From Anaerolineales bacterium UBA2317 (GTDB taxonomy: Bacteria > Chloroflexota > Anaerolineae > Anaerolineales > Villigracilaceae), in contig DDVH01000022.1 of assembly GCA_002345215.1 (NCBI GenBank), positions 198,915-262,914 on the forward strand: a stretch of DNA of 64,000 bases, given 5' to 3'. Of this stretch, positions 16,815 to 26,480 are shown one piece after another. The notes under the pieces were generated by a model, which worked only from the letters and a program-made list of their open reading frames with translations, did not search any database and had not been told where the DNA came from. The position numbers and the translations under genes were made by a program. Every line of letters begins with the position of its first letter. Positions within the stretch are counted from its first letter, which is position 1.

Positions 16815-18281
16815 ATGACCGAAGAATCTAAAAATACCCGCTTGTCTCGAATTGCACTTCGTGGAACGGGATGGCATTTTATGAGCTTTTTCGGCGGCAG
16901 AATGTTTTCATTTATATCGACCGTTATTTTGGCACGTTTATTGCTGAAAGACGATTTTGGGCTAGTCGGTTATGCAGTTACTTTTATTTCTTTCCTTGAG
17001 GTGATGAGTACTTTTGGGGTTAACCTTGCTGTTATTTATCATAAAGAAAGCGATGAAAATTCAAACGCCTCTTTTTGGCTTTCTATGCTGGTCGGTGTTA
17101 TTCTATTTTCGGTTACCTTTGTGGCTGCCCCGTTTGTCGGTGAGTTTTTCAACGATACACGAGTCATACCTATTGTTAGGGCATTAGGCGGCAACTTCCT
17201 TTTTTATGCATTAAGTAATACTCATGTATCTTTATTAAAAAAGAAACTAGCATTTGGGCATAGTGTTATTGCTGATATGGCAGGTTCAGTTTTTAAGGCG
17301 ATTGTGTCTATCTCACTCGCTTTTATGGAGTATGGACCTTGGAGTTTGGTATGGGGACAACTGGCAGGCAACGCTGTATCTACCATTTTGTTTTGGATAA
17401 TATTACCTTGGCGTCCATCTTTTCATTTTGATTTTTTAGCGGCTCGCTCTTTATTATCGTATGGTGTAAAGTCTATGAGTGTAGACTTTGTATCCATCCT
17501 ATCCTCAAATATTGATTATGTCCTTATTGGGAGATATTTGGGTGCTGAGGTTTTGGGTGTTTACACCTTAGCTTTTCGACTTCCTGAATTATTAATTGGT
17601 GGTGTTGCCAGAGTCACCTCAAACGTTGTGTTTCCTGTACTTACTCATATAAAAGGCTCGAGTGGTGATTTATCAAGAGGTGTGTACATGATAACGCAAT
17701 ATGTCTCTTTAGTGACTGTGCCTTTAGGAGTAGGTCTGGCGTTAGTTGCGGAGCCACTTATTTTGGTAATTTTTACTGAAAAATGGATTGAACTTGTACC
17801 GATTATGCAAGCAATCGCAATTTTTTCTACTTTGAATACACTTGACTATTATGTAGGTACGCTATTCAAAACAGAAGGTGTTCCACAAATACTCACTTGG
17901 TTAGGGGTGGTTCATCTTTGTTTCTTAATCCCGTCTTTTATTTGGGCTGTGGTTTTTGTCAAATCAGTGCTTCTTGTGGCTTGGTTACATACACTGATTA
18001 GTTTTTTACTTGGCATTTTAACTGTTTTTATCGCAACCAAGAGATCAACGGTGTCTTGGGGCGGAATGATTAACTCTTTGCGCCCATCTTTTTTTGCTGT
18101 TCTACCAATGATTTTAATAGTTATTTTGGTTATGCGGTTATCTGAAGATCTTAATATTTATTTGCATTTATGTCTCTCAACATTTTCAGGTGCATTAACC
18201 TATATAACAGTATTGTGGTTTACTCAAAGAGAATTATTGTTAGATGTATATAGCCGAGTTGTTAAGGCGATTTTAAAATGA
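16815..18281 (+). CDS. Wzx-like polysaccharide flippase (MOP superfamily)
   Basis: The 488-residue protein has about 12-14 membrane segments and begins LRGTGWHFMSFFGGRMFSFI, the usual N-terminus of the PST/Wzx/WzxC branch of the MOP exporter superfamily. The central part ILSSNIDYVLIGRYLGAEVLGVYTLA carries the family's conserved loop. It flips undecaprenyl-linked repeat units across the membrane for the adjacent Wzy-like polymerase. It starts two bases after the polymerase stop and overlaps the following glycosyltransferase by four bases (ATGA). Confidence 0.88.
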   Translation: MTEESKNTRLSRIALRGTGWHFMSFFGGRMFSFISTVILARLLLKDDFGLVGYAVTFISFLEVMSTFGVNLAVIYHKESDENSNASFWLSMLVGVILFSVTFVAAPFVGEFFNDTRVIPIVRALGGNFLFYALSNTHVSLLKKKLAFGHSVIADMAGSVFKAIVSISLAFMEYGPWSLVWGQLAGNAVSTILFWIILPWRPSFHFDFLAARSLLSYGVKSMSVDFVSILSSNIDYVLIGRYLGAEVLGVYTLAFRLPELLIGGVARVTSNVVFPVLTHIKGSSGDLSRGVYMITQYVSLVTVPLGVGLALVAEPLILVIFTEKWIELVPIMQAIAIFSTLNTLDYYVGTLFKTEGVPQILTWLGVVHLCFLIPSFIWAVVFVKSVLLVAWLHTLISFLLGILTVFIATKRSTVSWGGMINSLRPSFFAVLPMILIVILVMRLSEDLNIYLHLCLSTFSGALTYITVLWFTQRELLLDVYSRVVKAILK

Positions 18282-19408
18282 AAAAGAGCTTACATATTGC
18301 ACAGGTTATCGATTCCTTAGGCGCAGGTGGCGCTGAAAAATTATTGCTCACATTCACTGAAGCTGCTATTGCTGCAGGGAACAAAGTTTCTATTATTAGT
18401 TTAATTGATGATCGAGTAAACTCTGCGGTGAACTTTAACATATCTCATCTTTCCAATTTAGGCGCAAATCTTATTTTTGTGAATTCTTTGAAACTTTATG
18501 AAATATCGCCGTTTATAAAACTATTAAAATTATTTCGGCAGGAAAAATTTGATGTAGTGCAAGCACATCTTTCTCATGGGATTATTTTAGGTGGAATTGT
18601 GGGATGGTTGACTTCTACCCCTGTAGTGGCTACATTACACAACCCAAAGCCGCGCCGAATCGGGCATTATCGAATCCGTGAGGCAGTTTGGATGTTTGTT
18701 TTAAGATTCTGTGTCCGAAAAATAATATCAGTTAGCAAGGGTATCGAAGAAGCGTATCAATCTACGTTGCCCAAATCAAAAATGGAGACTGTCTTGAATG
18801 CGGTTAACATCCCTGAGCCTTTATCAGATGATGAACGAAAAAAAATCCGTGCTGAAATCACAGATAATCCGCAATCAAAATTGATTTTATGTGTGGGGCG
18901 ATTGGTGGCAGGTAAAGGGTTATCTGAATTGATTCAGGCGTTTGCGCATATACGCGAAAAAATTTCGGATGCGCTTTTGGTGATAGTTGGAGAAGGAAGT
19001 ATTGAAGAAGATCTTGTTTCAGAGGCTCGTTTGCTAGGTATATTGGAACAAGTTTGCTTTTTGGGTTATCGAAACGACATACAAAATTTGTTAAGAGCTG
19101 GAGATGTATATGTCAGCGCTTCTTATTCAGAAGGTATGTCGATTGCTTTGATAGAGGCGATGGCGGTTGGGCTTCCAATTGTGACTACAAATGTTGGTGA
19201 AGCACCTTATTTGCTTGATAATCAACGCGGTGTTTTGATTCCGCCACGTGACGTTGAAGCAATAGCTAAAGGTATTATTGATTTGATTACTGATCCTGAG
19301 GAAATGAGACGCATGGGTTCTGCTGCTAGGGAATATGCGAAAAATCATCTTTCGCCATCTGTTTGGCTTAGTCAGTTAATGATCGTTTATCATAAGGCGA
19401 TAGGATAA
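18278..19408 (+). CDS. GT4-family glycosyltransferase
   Basis: The 376-residue GT-B glycosyltransferase begins with IAQVIDSLGAGGAEKLLLTF, a glycine-rich acceptor-side loop common in polysaccharide GT4 enzymes. The donor-binding half has CVGRLVAGKGLSELIQAF and the E-x7-E motif in YSEGMSIALIEAMAVGLP. It probably adds one sugar of the repeat unit on the cytoplasmic side. It overlaps the flippase gene by four bases and abuts the next glycosyltransferase (TAATG), so the genes are co-translated. Donor and acceptor are not predictable. Confidence 0.88.
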   Translation: MKKSLHIAQVIDSLGAGGAEKLLLTFTEAAIAAGNKVSIISLIDDRVNSAVNFNISHLSNLGANLIFVNSLKLYEISPFIKLLKLFRQEKFDVVQAHLSHGIILGGIVGWLTSTPVVATLHNPKPRRIGHYRIREAVWMFVLRFCVRKIISVSKGIEEAYQSTLPKSKMETVLNAVNIPEPLSDDERKKIRAEITDNPQSKLILCVGRLVAGKGLSELIQAFAHIREKISDALLVIVGEGSIEEDLVSEARLLGILEQVCFLGYRNDIQNLLRAGDVYVSASYSEGMSIALIEAMAVGLPIVTTNVGEAPYLLDNQRGVLIPPRDVEAIAKGIIDLITDPEEMRRMGSAAREYAKNHLSPSVWLSQLMIVYHKAIG

Positions 19409-20565
19409 TGATTATGAAGAAATTACGACATGTGTTAATGCTTAGTGCTTCATTTTATCCTTCACCGGCTGGTGGTGCAGAACGTCAGGCGGAGCGGCTA
19501 TCAGCTTATTTGGTGCAACATGATATTCAAGTCACTGTACTTACCAAACATACACCGAATTTAAAACGCTACGAAACAAAAGATGGATACGATATTATCC
19601 GAATCTCTGGCTTTGGACTCGGAAAGATTAAGACTTTTACTTTTGTTCTTGGTGCGATATGGTCGATGTTATTTAAGATAAAACCGTTTGATATTCTTCA
19701 CGCGCATTTGGTTTATGCTCCAGCATTTGCCGCAATTATTGCAGGCAAATTACTTGGTAAGAAAACAATTGTTCGGTTCCGTAGTAGTGGGGCGGGAAAT
19801 GATTTGGCAACTTCTAAAAGCAATCTTCGTGGTATTTTCCGCATGGCTGTCTTAAAACGTTGGGCTGATTGTTTTATTGTACTTACACAAGAAATGCAAG
19901 ACGAATTAATTTTAAATGATTATAACCCCAATCGAATTCAAAGAATGTATAACGGCGTAGATACAGATTATTATTCTCCTCTTGCAATAAAAGAAAGAAA
20001 CCTTGAATTGATTGCAGATGACAAAATTGTTTTACTTTTTGTTGGGAGATTAAATCCTGTCAAGAACCTGCCGCTTTTGTTAAATGCGTTTAAAAAAGCA
20101 TTGTCTCAATGTCCTAATCTTTATTTGATTCTTGTTGGGGAAGGCGAAGAAAGAGCGGCATTAATTAAATTAATACATGAACTGAACTTACAGGCTTATG
20201 TTAATTTTGTTGGCTCTACACCTAATGTGCTTGAATACTTACAAATAGCAGATATCTTTGTATTGTGTTCCTTAAGGGAGGGGATATCAAATAGTTTGTT
20301 AGAAGCAATGTCTTGTGGTTTGGCATGTATTAGTACAGATGTGGGTGCTGCTAGAGAAATTTTAGATGAAGGGAATTGTGGTGTATTAGTTAAGCCTGAT
20401 GATGTGGACGAATTTGCAAATGCTATCATCCGCCTCGCTTCTGATACAACTCAGATTGAGAGACTTGGTAAGTTGGCACGGTTTAAGGTAGTTAATCATT
20501 ATTCGATGAATTCTGTTGGCGAAAGTTATATTAATCTATATCATAAAATATTAGCCGATCAATGA
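19408..20565 (+). CDS. GT4-family glycosyltransferase
   Basis: The 385-residue GT-B enzyme has the acceptor loop SFYPSPAGGAERQAERLSAY, a nucleotide-sugar half with LLFVGRLNPVKNLPLLLNAF, and the E-x7-E motif in SLREGISNSLLEAMSCGLA. It is likely a repeat-unit glycosyltransferase. The ATG at 19408 overlaps the previous stop by one base; a second in-frame ATG at 19414 could be used. It is followed within 12 bases by a third GT4 gene, so three successive sugars are probably added by this set. Confidence 0.88.
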   Translation: MIMKKLRHVLMLSASFYPSPAGGAERQAERLSAYLVQHDIQVTVLTKHTPNLKRYETKDGYDIIRISGFGLGKIKTFTFVLGAIWSMLFKIKPFDILHAHLVYAPAFAAIIAGKLLGKKTIVRFRSSGAGNDLATSKSNLRGIFRMAVLKRWADCFIVLTQEMQDELILNDYNPNRIQRMYNGVDTDYYSPLAIKERNLELIADDKIVLLFVGRLNPVKNLPLLLNAFKKALSQCPNLYLILVGEGEERAALIKLIHELNLQAYVNFVGSTPNVLEYLQIADIFVLCSLREGISNSLLEAMSCGLACISTDVGAAREILDEGNCGVLVKPDDVDEFANAIIRLASDTTQIERLGKLARFKVVNHYSMNSVGESYINLYHKILADQ

Positions 20566-20577
20566 GATATTATCGTC

Positions 20578-21732
20578 ATGTCTAAAATTCATGTATTTCA
20601 AGTTGCTAAATCTTCTGGCGGTGTAGGGTCTTATGTGCGCCGTTTGGTGAGACATATTAATAAAGACCGCTTTCAAATTACAGTGGCTTGTCTTTCTGAA
20701 GGTGCAGAGGAAATGGTAGCTGAGTTATCCCAAATTCCCGGGGTAAACGCTTTTAGCATCCCGATGGAACATCACATCAGTGTTTTTTCTGACCTGTATG
20801 TTGTGTATCGCTTATATAAAACTATCCGAAAAGAAAAATTTGATTTAATCCATGCGCATACTTCAAAACCAGGTTTCTTTGTCAGGCTAGCCGCAATAGG
20901 CACAAGGATTCCGATTATATATCGTCCTGCCAACTTTTCTTTTTATGATGGTGTCTCAAAATGGAGAATTGCCCTTTATGTTCTGTTAGAACGCTTTGCC
21001 GCTCGTTACTTAACAGAACGCCTCATGTTTGTATCAAGTGGAGAAAGGGAGATGGCAAAGGATTATAAGGTAGGTGTAGATGCGCAGTTTACCTTAATTC
21101 GTACAGGCATAAATGTAAGAGAGTTCGAGCCTACTGCTGAGGCAGATAATATTTTAGATAAATATAAAATTCCAGCAGATGCAAAAGTTGTAGGAACGGT
21201 TGCAAGATTAGTAGAGGACAAAGCACCTTTTGATTTTTTGCTTGCCGCAAAACTTGTGCATGATCAATACCCGAATGCTCATTTTGTTTGGGTAGGTGAT
21301 GGTCCATTAGAAAATGATTTATATAAAAAAGTAAAAGAATTTGATTTGCAAGACGTTTTTCATTTGGTTGGTTATCAAAGTAATGTGAAAGGTTTTCTTC
21401 AAGCAATGGATATTTTTGTTTTATCTTCTACTTCAGAAGGGTTGTCTATCTCCATGCTGGAAGCAATGGCATCGGGTTTACCAGTCATCTCTACCCTAGT
21501 CAACGGGGCGGATGAAACTATCAGGGATGGAGAAACTGGTTTTTTAGTCCCAATTGGTGACAGCGTGAAAATAGGGGAAGCGATTCTAAAATTATTATCC
21601 GTGCCGAGCTTTATGCAAGAGATGGGACGTCGTGCTCGCGAGCATATTCGTAACCATTTTTCTTTTGAAGAGATGATTAACAAAATTGAATCGCTGTATG
21701 AAGAGATATATAATAGTAAATTGGAAAATTAG
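20578..21732 (+). CDS. GT4-family glycosyltransferase
   Basis: The 384-residue GT-B enzyme opens VFQVAKSSGGVGSYVRRLV. It has the acceptor-side HAHTSKPGFFVRLAA motif seen in many capsular GT4 enzymes (WcaL/EpsD-like), the donor-side TVARLVEDKAPFDFLLAA, and E-x7-E in TSEGLSISMLEAMASGLP. It is the third of three consecutive glycosyltransferases downstream of the flippase. It is followed 18 bases later by the BcsB-like gene, which has a GGAGG ribosome-binding site. Confidence 0.88.
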   Translation: MSKIHVFQVAKSSGGVGSYVRRLVRHINKDRFQITVACLSEGAEEMVAELSQIPGVNAFSIPMEHHISVFSDLYVVYRLYKTIRKEKFDLIHAHTSKPGFFVRLAAIGTRIPIIYRPANFSFYDGVSKWRIALYVLLERFAARYLTERLMFVSSGEREMAKDYKVGVDAQFTLIRTGINVREFEPTAEADNILDKYKIPADAKVVGTVARLVEDKAPFDFLLAAKLVHDQYPNAHFVWVGDGPLENDLYKKVKEFDLQDVFHLVGYQSNVKGFLQAMDIFVLSSTSEGLSISMLEAMASGLPVISTLVNGADETIRDGETGFLVPIGDSVKIGEAILKLLSVPSFMQEMGRRAREHIRNHFSFEEMINKIESLYEEIYNSKLEN

Positions 21733-21750
21733 TTTGTATTTTATCGGAGG

Positions 21751-23994
21751 ATGAATATGCTATTAAAGAAATTTCTCAATATTTTTGCTCTTTTTATATT
21801 CATATCTACTACACTGTTTAACGATATAGAATTTGTAGCAGCTCAAGGAATTGACCCACCAACCTTAGATTCAAGTCTAATAACTTTTACTCAATTGGGT
21901 CAAGATGAATTTTGGCTAACTGGACCGATAGATGCAGAGCGAATCACTTTTGGGGTGCCCGCAAGTTGGCGTTTAACTGGTGGTGCTGAAATTAATCTTT
22001 CACTTACAGTTTCTTCCAGTAGTGAAAGGGTTGGTACCGGTGCAGAATATTTCCGCGGAGGCGGATCCATTAGGGTTATTTTTAATGATGTGCTTTTGGG
22101 CATTATTTATTTAACTGAGGTTGGCGAAGTGGTTGCAAATTTCCCCATTCCGATGGAAGCATTGCGACCAACCAGAACTGATGGGCTGATGGAGTTGGAT
22201 TTGGAATTGAACAGTGGTGTTTGCGAGCTTGAAGAGAACACGATCGTTGTCGTGCACCCCTACTCAATGATTAATTTGCCTTATGTTACGGTGGCATCTG
22301 ATACAAACTTGATAAATTTTCCGCGTCCCATCTATTCCGAATCATTTATACCCGAGACGGCAGTTGTTGTGATCCCTGATTCCCCGACTGCACTTGAATT
22401 GCAAAGTGCTCTCACGGCAAGTGCTGGACTTGGTATTCTAACAAACAGTGATTTTAATATCTCATTAACAACAATTAACAACTTAACCACAGATCAACTA
22501 AATTCCTCTCATCTCATCCTTATCGGCAAGATTCAATCCTTTACATCTTTAGTTGGTCAACTTAATACCCAATCTTTAATTGTAAATAATCAATATAAAA
22601 TTGATGGATTAGAAGCTGACGATGGTGTAGTGCATATGGTCAACTCTGCATGGAGTTCATCTCGAAACATATTACTTGTTTCAGGCAACACTGATGTCGG
22701 GGTTCTCAAAGCCGCACAAGCAATAACAACAGGGGTACTTCGTTCTGGACAATATCCTAATGTGGCAGTTGTAAAAAACGTCCAGCCAATTCTCTCATCT
22801 GAGTTGACAAGTGAGGACATCACCTTAGGTGATTTAGGTTATACAACCGAAACAATGGACAGCCAAGGTTCAACTAGTTTTTCATATAGTTTCGATATGC
22901 CGCCCGGTAAAGTATTAGGTTCTGATGCTTTCTTTGAACTTGCATATGGACATTCTGGTCTACTAAGCTACGGCGAGTCAGCTATAGTTATCAACCTGAA
23001 CGGTCAACCAATTGGATCACCTGTATTAAACGAAGAAACTTCCACTCAGGTTATTAATAGATATAAAATTAATATTCCATCATCCTTGATACAGACTGGA
23101 AAAAATGTAATTTCAGTAGCGATAAATGTTGTACCATTTGATATTTGTATGTCACAAGAAATAACCTCAGAATGGATAACTGTTTGGTCAGATTCTCTGC
23201 TACATTTGCCATTAGGCGACGTTTCTGTCACTAGCCCCAACACTATTTCTGATTTATCCATTTATCCGTCTCCGTTCATTAATACGCCTACATTGAGCAA
23301 TACTGCATTTGTACTTGATGAAAACGACTTATTCTCATGGCAAGGCGCGTTTAATATCGCTAGATATTTAGGTAGCGTAGCCAACGGACCTTTATCGTTG
23401 TTGAAAACATTTTATTCAAACGAAATTCCCGAATCTGAATATCCCCTGTATAACTTTATTGTTGTTGGCAAGCCTAGCGACTCAGATTTCATAAAACTCA
23501 TAAATGAAGACCTACCTGCACCGTTTGACGCTAACAGCAACATCGCCATTGAGAAAAACATGACGGTTAATTTCTTAGTTCCACCCAATGTCCCAATTGG
23601 ATATATAGAGCTACTTCAATCCCCTTGGGAGCATAACAATGTAATTCTTGCAGTTGTTGGTAATTCACCTGAAGGAATTACATGGGCTTCAGCCCCATTA
23701 GGGGACTCGCCTTTGAGATCCCAAATTTCGGGTAATTTTGCAATCGTAGAAGCACAGCGTGTCATCTCTACTGATACTCGCCTCACACCTCTTTCTATGA
23801 TTCAACAGACTCCCATCCCTGGTACAATCGCTGCACCAACAGCAGTTGCCTCAAATCCAAACACCTCAGCTCCTGCTGAGAACAATTATGCATGGATTCC
23901 TACCTTGCTCATCGTCTTTGGTATATTAACATTAATCGTCATCACCATTGCTGTATATCCTCTTTGGAATAATAACCGAACGCGAAAGAAGTAA
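21751..23994 (+). CDS. BcsB-like periplasmic polysaccharide-synthesis subunit
   Basis: This 747-residue protein has a signal peptide (1-32), a long extracytoplasmic region and one C-terminal membrane helix (IPTLLIVFGILTLIVITIAV). The pattern ITFGVPASWRLTGGAEINLS, the RPTRTDGLMELDLELNSGVC stretch and the repeated carbohydrate-binding-like/flavodoxin-like halves match the BcsB family. BcsB partners the cellulose synthase BcsA and guides the polymer outward. BcsB is usually about 700-800 residues, so this is full length. No BcsA or other processive GT2 synthase lies in the window, so it may have been recruited to the Wzx/Wzy polymer. A start within MNMLLKK (21751) with GGAGG upstream fits well. 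Confidence 0.8.
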   Translation: MNMLLKKFLNIFALFIFISTTLFNDIEFVAAQGIDPPTLDSSLITFTQLGQDEFWLTGPIDAERITFGVPASWRLTGGAEINLSLTVSSSSERVGTGAEYFRGGGSIRVIFNDVLLGIIYLTEVGEVVANFPIPMEALRPTRTDGLMELDLELNSGVCELEENTIVVVHPYSMINLPYVTVASDTNLINFPRPIYSESFIPETAVVVIPDSPTALELQSALTASAGLGILTNSDFNISLTTINNLTTDQLNSSHLILIGKIQSFTSLVGQLNTQSLIVNNQYKIDGLEADDGVVHMVNSAWSSSRNILLVSGNTDVGVLKAAQAITTGVLRSGQYPNVAVVKNVQPILSSELTSEDITLGDLGYTTETMDSQGSTSFSYSFDMPPGKVLGSDAFFELAYGHSGLLSYGESAIVINLNGQPIGSPVLNEETSTQVINRYKINIPSSLIQTGKNVISVAINVVPFDICMSQEITSEWITVWSDSLLHLPLGDVSVTSPNTISDLSIYPSPFINTPTLSNTAFVLDENDLFSWQGAFNIARYLGSVANGPLSLLKTFYSNEIPESEYPLYNFIVVGKPSDSDFIKLINEDLPAPFDANSNIAIEKNMTVNFLVPPNVPIGYIELLQSPWEHNNVILAVVGNSPEGITWASAPLGDSPLRSQISGNFAIVEAQRVISTDTRLTPLSMIQQTPIPGTIAAPTAVASNPNTSAPAENNYAWIPTLLIVFGILTLIVITIAVYPLWNNNRTRKK

Positions 23995-24014
23995 ACCCAA
24001 TTTGGAAGACTCAG

Positions 24015-24057
24015 TTCCTAAAAGAGAGGAATGATAACGTTTTCTCTCTTTTAGGAA
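24015..24057 (+). terminator. intrinsic terminator after the BcsB-like gene
   Basis: Fourteen-base perfect arms (24015-24028 and 24044-24057) form a hairpin 20 bases after the stop. The descending arm has four T residues, and a short T-containing flank follows. It closes the first part of the exopolysaccharide operon. Confidence 0.65.
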
Positions 24058-24145
24058 ATTTGGCTTTATACCTCTACCATCACTTACGCCTCATCTTCCT
24101 TTCATCGAACAATCGCTTTTGCAAATAAAAGGATATATTTGCTAC

Positions 24146-25285
24146 ATGGATAATTTGGGTAATATTAAAATTACACGAGTAGAAACAATTCAAGAATTTG
24201 AGAGTTTGAGAGAACAATGGAATTCTCTCCTATTTCAATGTCCCGAGAAGGATGTTTTCCTTACTTGGGAATGGCTGTTTGCATGGTGGAAATGGCTTGG
24301 GCAGTCTGAACATCAGCTATGGATTTTACTATTCCATGAAGATGAAAGATTAATCGGTATTGCGCCACTTATGTTAAGCCCAAAAAGAAAATACGGGGTA
24401 AATTTGAATTGGCTAGAAAATATAGGCAACCCCGAATGTGATGTCAGTACATTTATTTCAATCGAGCCTGAAAAAACCACAAAAGCCTTCTTAAAATACT
24501 TACGCGAAAATCAGAGAGAGTGGGATGTGCTTGAATTGAAGCAAGTGAATATGTCTAACACAGGAAATCAACGGTTTATAGCCATACTAGATTCATCTCC
24601 ATATGGCATAATTAGAACTACACAAAACCATCTTTATATTCCCTTAATGGGTGACAATTGGGAAGCATATTACAGTCGTCTTTCAAAAAATATGAAGCAT
24701 AATTTGAAACGTCGCATGAAACGCCTTTCTGAAATGGGTCCAGTCACTATTCAGAAGTATTCGGGCGAGTCGTTAACGTGGAAACAGTTTCAAGTTATGC
24801 TTGCTGTAAGCGAAAAAAGCAATTTCCCAGATCTTTATAAATCTGCTAATCTTTTTTCTTTCCATAAAGAACTTTTAGCATTTACGAAAGAATTGAAATG
24901 GGTTCAAATTGAAATGTTATTTGTTGGTGACCGTCCGATCGCTTTCCAATATGGGTTTTGTTTCAATAATAGATACGAAGATTGGCGTGGCGGTATTGAT
25001 AAAGAGTTTGAAATATTAGCTCCCGGAAAACTATTGATGATGTTCTCATTAGAGGACCGCTTCAAGTGTGGGATTGAAGAAAACGATTTTTTACGAGGTA
25101 TTTATTCTTATAAGCTAGATTGGAATCCGCAAAGCAGAGAATTTACGAGTACGCAAATCTATAATACCGATAATTTAAAACCTAAATTAGTTTATTGGGG
25201 ATTGATATATGTAAAGCCATGGATTAAGTTTTTTTTTGATAAGGTGAAACGAAAGCCAAAGAAGGAGAATCAAGATTCCCCTTAA
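24146..25285 (+). CDS. GNAT acyltransferase of the BcsL/CelD-FemAB type
   Basis: The product is about 379 residues. The N-terminal FLTWEWLFAWWKWLGQSEHQ and LIGIAPLMLSPKRKYG, and the middle region with KNMKHNLKRRMKRLSEMG, match the CelD/BcsL-like GNAT_6 family. A helix-rich C-terminal GNAT half is shown by LFVGDRPIAFQYGFCFN and DWRGGIDKEFEILAPGKLLM. Such proteins lie in cellulose and exopolysaccharide loci and are thought to acylate sugars or aminoacyl acceptors. A TTG at 24119 also opens the frame; the ATG at 24146 is preferred. A second, related gene lies at 30393 on the other strand. Confidence 0.75.
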   Translation: MDNLGNIKITRVETIQEFESLREQWNSLLFQCPEKDVFLTWEWLFAWWKWLGQSEHQLWILLFHEDERLIGIAPLMLSPKRKYGVNLNWLENIGNPECDVSTFISIEPEKTTKAFLKYLRENQREWDVLELKQVNMSNTGNQRFIAILDSSPYGIIRTTQNHLYIPLMGDNWEAYYSRLSKNMKHNLKRRMKRLSEMGPVTIQKYSGESLTWKQFQVMLAVSEKSNFPDLYKSANLFSFHKELLAFTKELKWVQIEMLFVGDRPIAFQYGFCFNNRYEDWRGGIDKEFEILAPGKLLMMFSLEDRFKCGIEENDFLRGIYSYKLDWNPQSREFTSTQIYNTDNLKPKLVYWGLIYVKPWIKFFFDKVKRKPKKENQDSP

Positions 25286-25348
25286 AAGAGGCAGGTGAAA
25301 TGTTATATGTATTCACGCGATTTGTGCTAATTTGAATAACTTAAATAC

Positions 25349-25357
25349 TGATATAAT
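25349..25357 (+). promoter_or_regulatory. extended -10 promoter before a GT4 gene
   Basis: TG-A-TATAAT is a perfect extended -10 element 27 bases before the ATG at 25384. The -35 region is poor, as is common for extended -10 promoters. It suggests a second transcript starting inside the locus. Confidence 0.5.
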
Positions 25358-25383
25358 GCCAAACTATATAGTTACTTCTTAAT

Positions 25384-26478
25384 ATGTCTCATAAAAAAAT
25401 AACTTTTTATCTATCTCATTTGTATCAAGGAGGTGCTGAAAATGTCATGGTGATTGTTGCCAATGAAATGGCAAAACAAGGCCATGTGATTGATTTTGTG
25501 CTTGCAAAGGCGGAAGGTGCTTTTATTCATAGGCTTTCTTCAAGTGTTAACTTAGTTGATTTGAACTTGCCGAATCCATATTTTGCAGTTTTTGGATTAA
25601 TCAAATATCTTCGTGTGGCTCAACCTGATGTAATCATTAGCTCCTTGCATTTGAATAATATATGCGCTGTTTTAGCCAAGAAATTTTCAGGGGTAAAAAA
25701 GACAAGAGTTCTTATTAGGGTCGCCAATGTTATTTCGGTGAAGCGTGTGTCTTTTTGGAAAAAAAGATTGGAACGTTTAGCACTTTCTGTTTTTTACCCT
25801 TGGGCAGATAAAATTATTGCAGTTTCTAAAAACGTTGCTTTAGACTTAAATTCGTTTTTGGGAATTCCAAACAAAAAGATTCTTGTCATTTATAGTCCAT
25901 CTATTACCCCCGAAATGATGGCTGCTTCACATGAGCCTGTAGATCATGCTTGGTTTCAATCCAATTACCCACCAGTTGTGCTTGGGGTTGGGCGACAAAC
26001 GGTAGTTAAAGATTACGCAACTTTGTTGAAAGCATTTGCGCTCGCCTCAAAGGAAAAGGACATGCGTTTGTTGTTATTGGGTGATGGACCTGAAAGGCTT
26101 GCGCTTGAAGAATTAGTAAAAGAATTGGGTATAGAGAACAAGGTAGAGATAAAGGGATTTGTTGATAACCCATTTAATTATATGCGGAATGCTGCGGTGA
26201 TGGTTTTGCCTTCTTTGTGGGAAGGTTTGCCAAATGTTTTGATTGAAGCATTAGCTTGTGGATGCCCCATAATTAGTACAGATTCGCCTGGTGGCGTGAG
26301 GGAAATTCTCAAAGATGGTGAGTATGGGGAATTGGTTCCTCTTAGAGATGCTCAGACAATATCTGATAAAATTCTCGACGTGTTGCGCGGAGAAAAAAAG
26401 CCGATTGATGAACATTGGCTTGAGCAATTTAAAGTGGAATATTCTATAAAACAATATCTTCACGCAATGATGGAGTAG
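25384..26478 (+). CDS. GT4-family glycosyltransferase
   Basis: This 364-residue GT-B enzyme opens ITFYLSHLYQGGAENVMVIV, the N-acetylgalactosamine-transferase-like (PglA/PglJ-type) acceptor loop. It has GVGRQTVVKDYATLLKAFAL and the E-x7-E motif in LWEGLPNVLIEALACGCP. The PIISTDSPGGVREIL stretch is common in GalNAc-adding GT4 enzymes, but the sugar remains inference. It has its own extended -10 promoter and is followed two bases after its stop by the GHL15-like lipoprotein. Confidence 0.87.
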   Translation: MSHKKITFYLSHLYQGGAENVMVIVANEMAKQGHVIDFVLAKAEGAFIHRLSSSVNLVDLNLPNPYFAVFGLIKYLRVAQPDVIISSLHLNNICAVLAKKFSGVKKTRVLIRVANVISVKRVSFWKKRLERLALSVFYPWADKIIAVSKNVALDLNSFLGIPNKKILVIYSPSITPEMMAASHEPVDHAWFQSNYPPVVLGVGRQTVVKDYATLLKAFALASKEKDMRLLLLGDGPERLALEELVKELGIENKVEIKGFVDNPFNYMRNAAVMVLPSLWEGLPNVLIEALACGCPIISTDSPGGVREILKDGEYGELVPLRDAQTISDKILDVLRGEKKPIDEHWLEQFKVEYSIKQYLHAMME

Positions 26479-26480
26479 TT

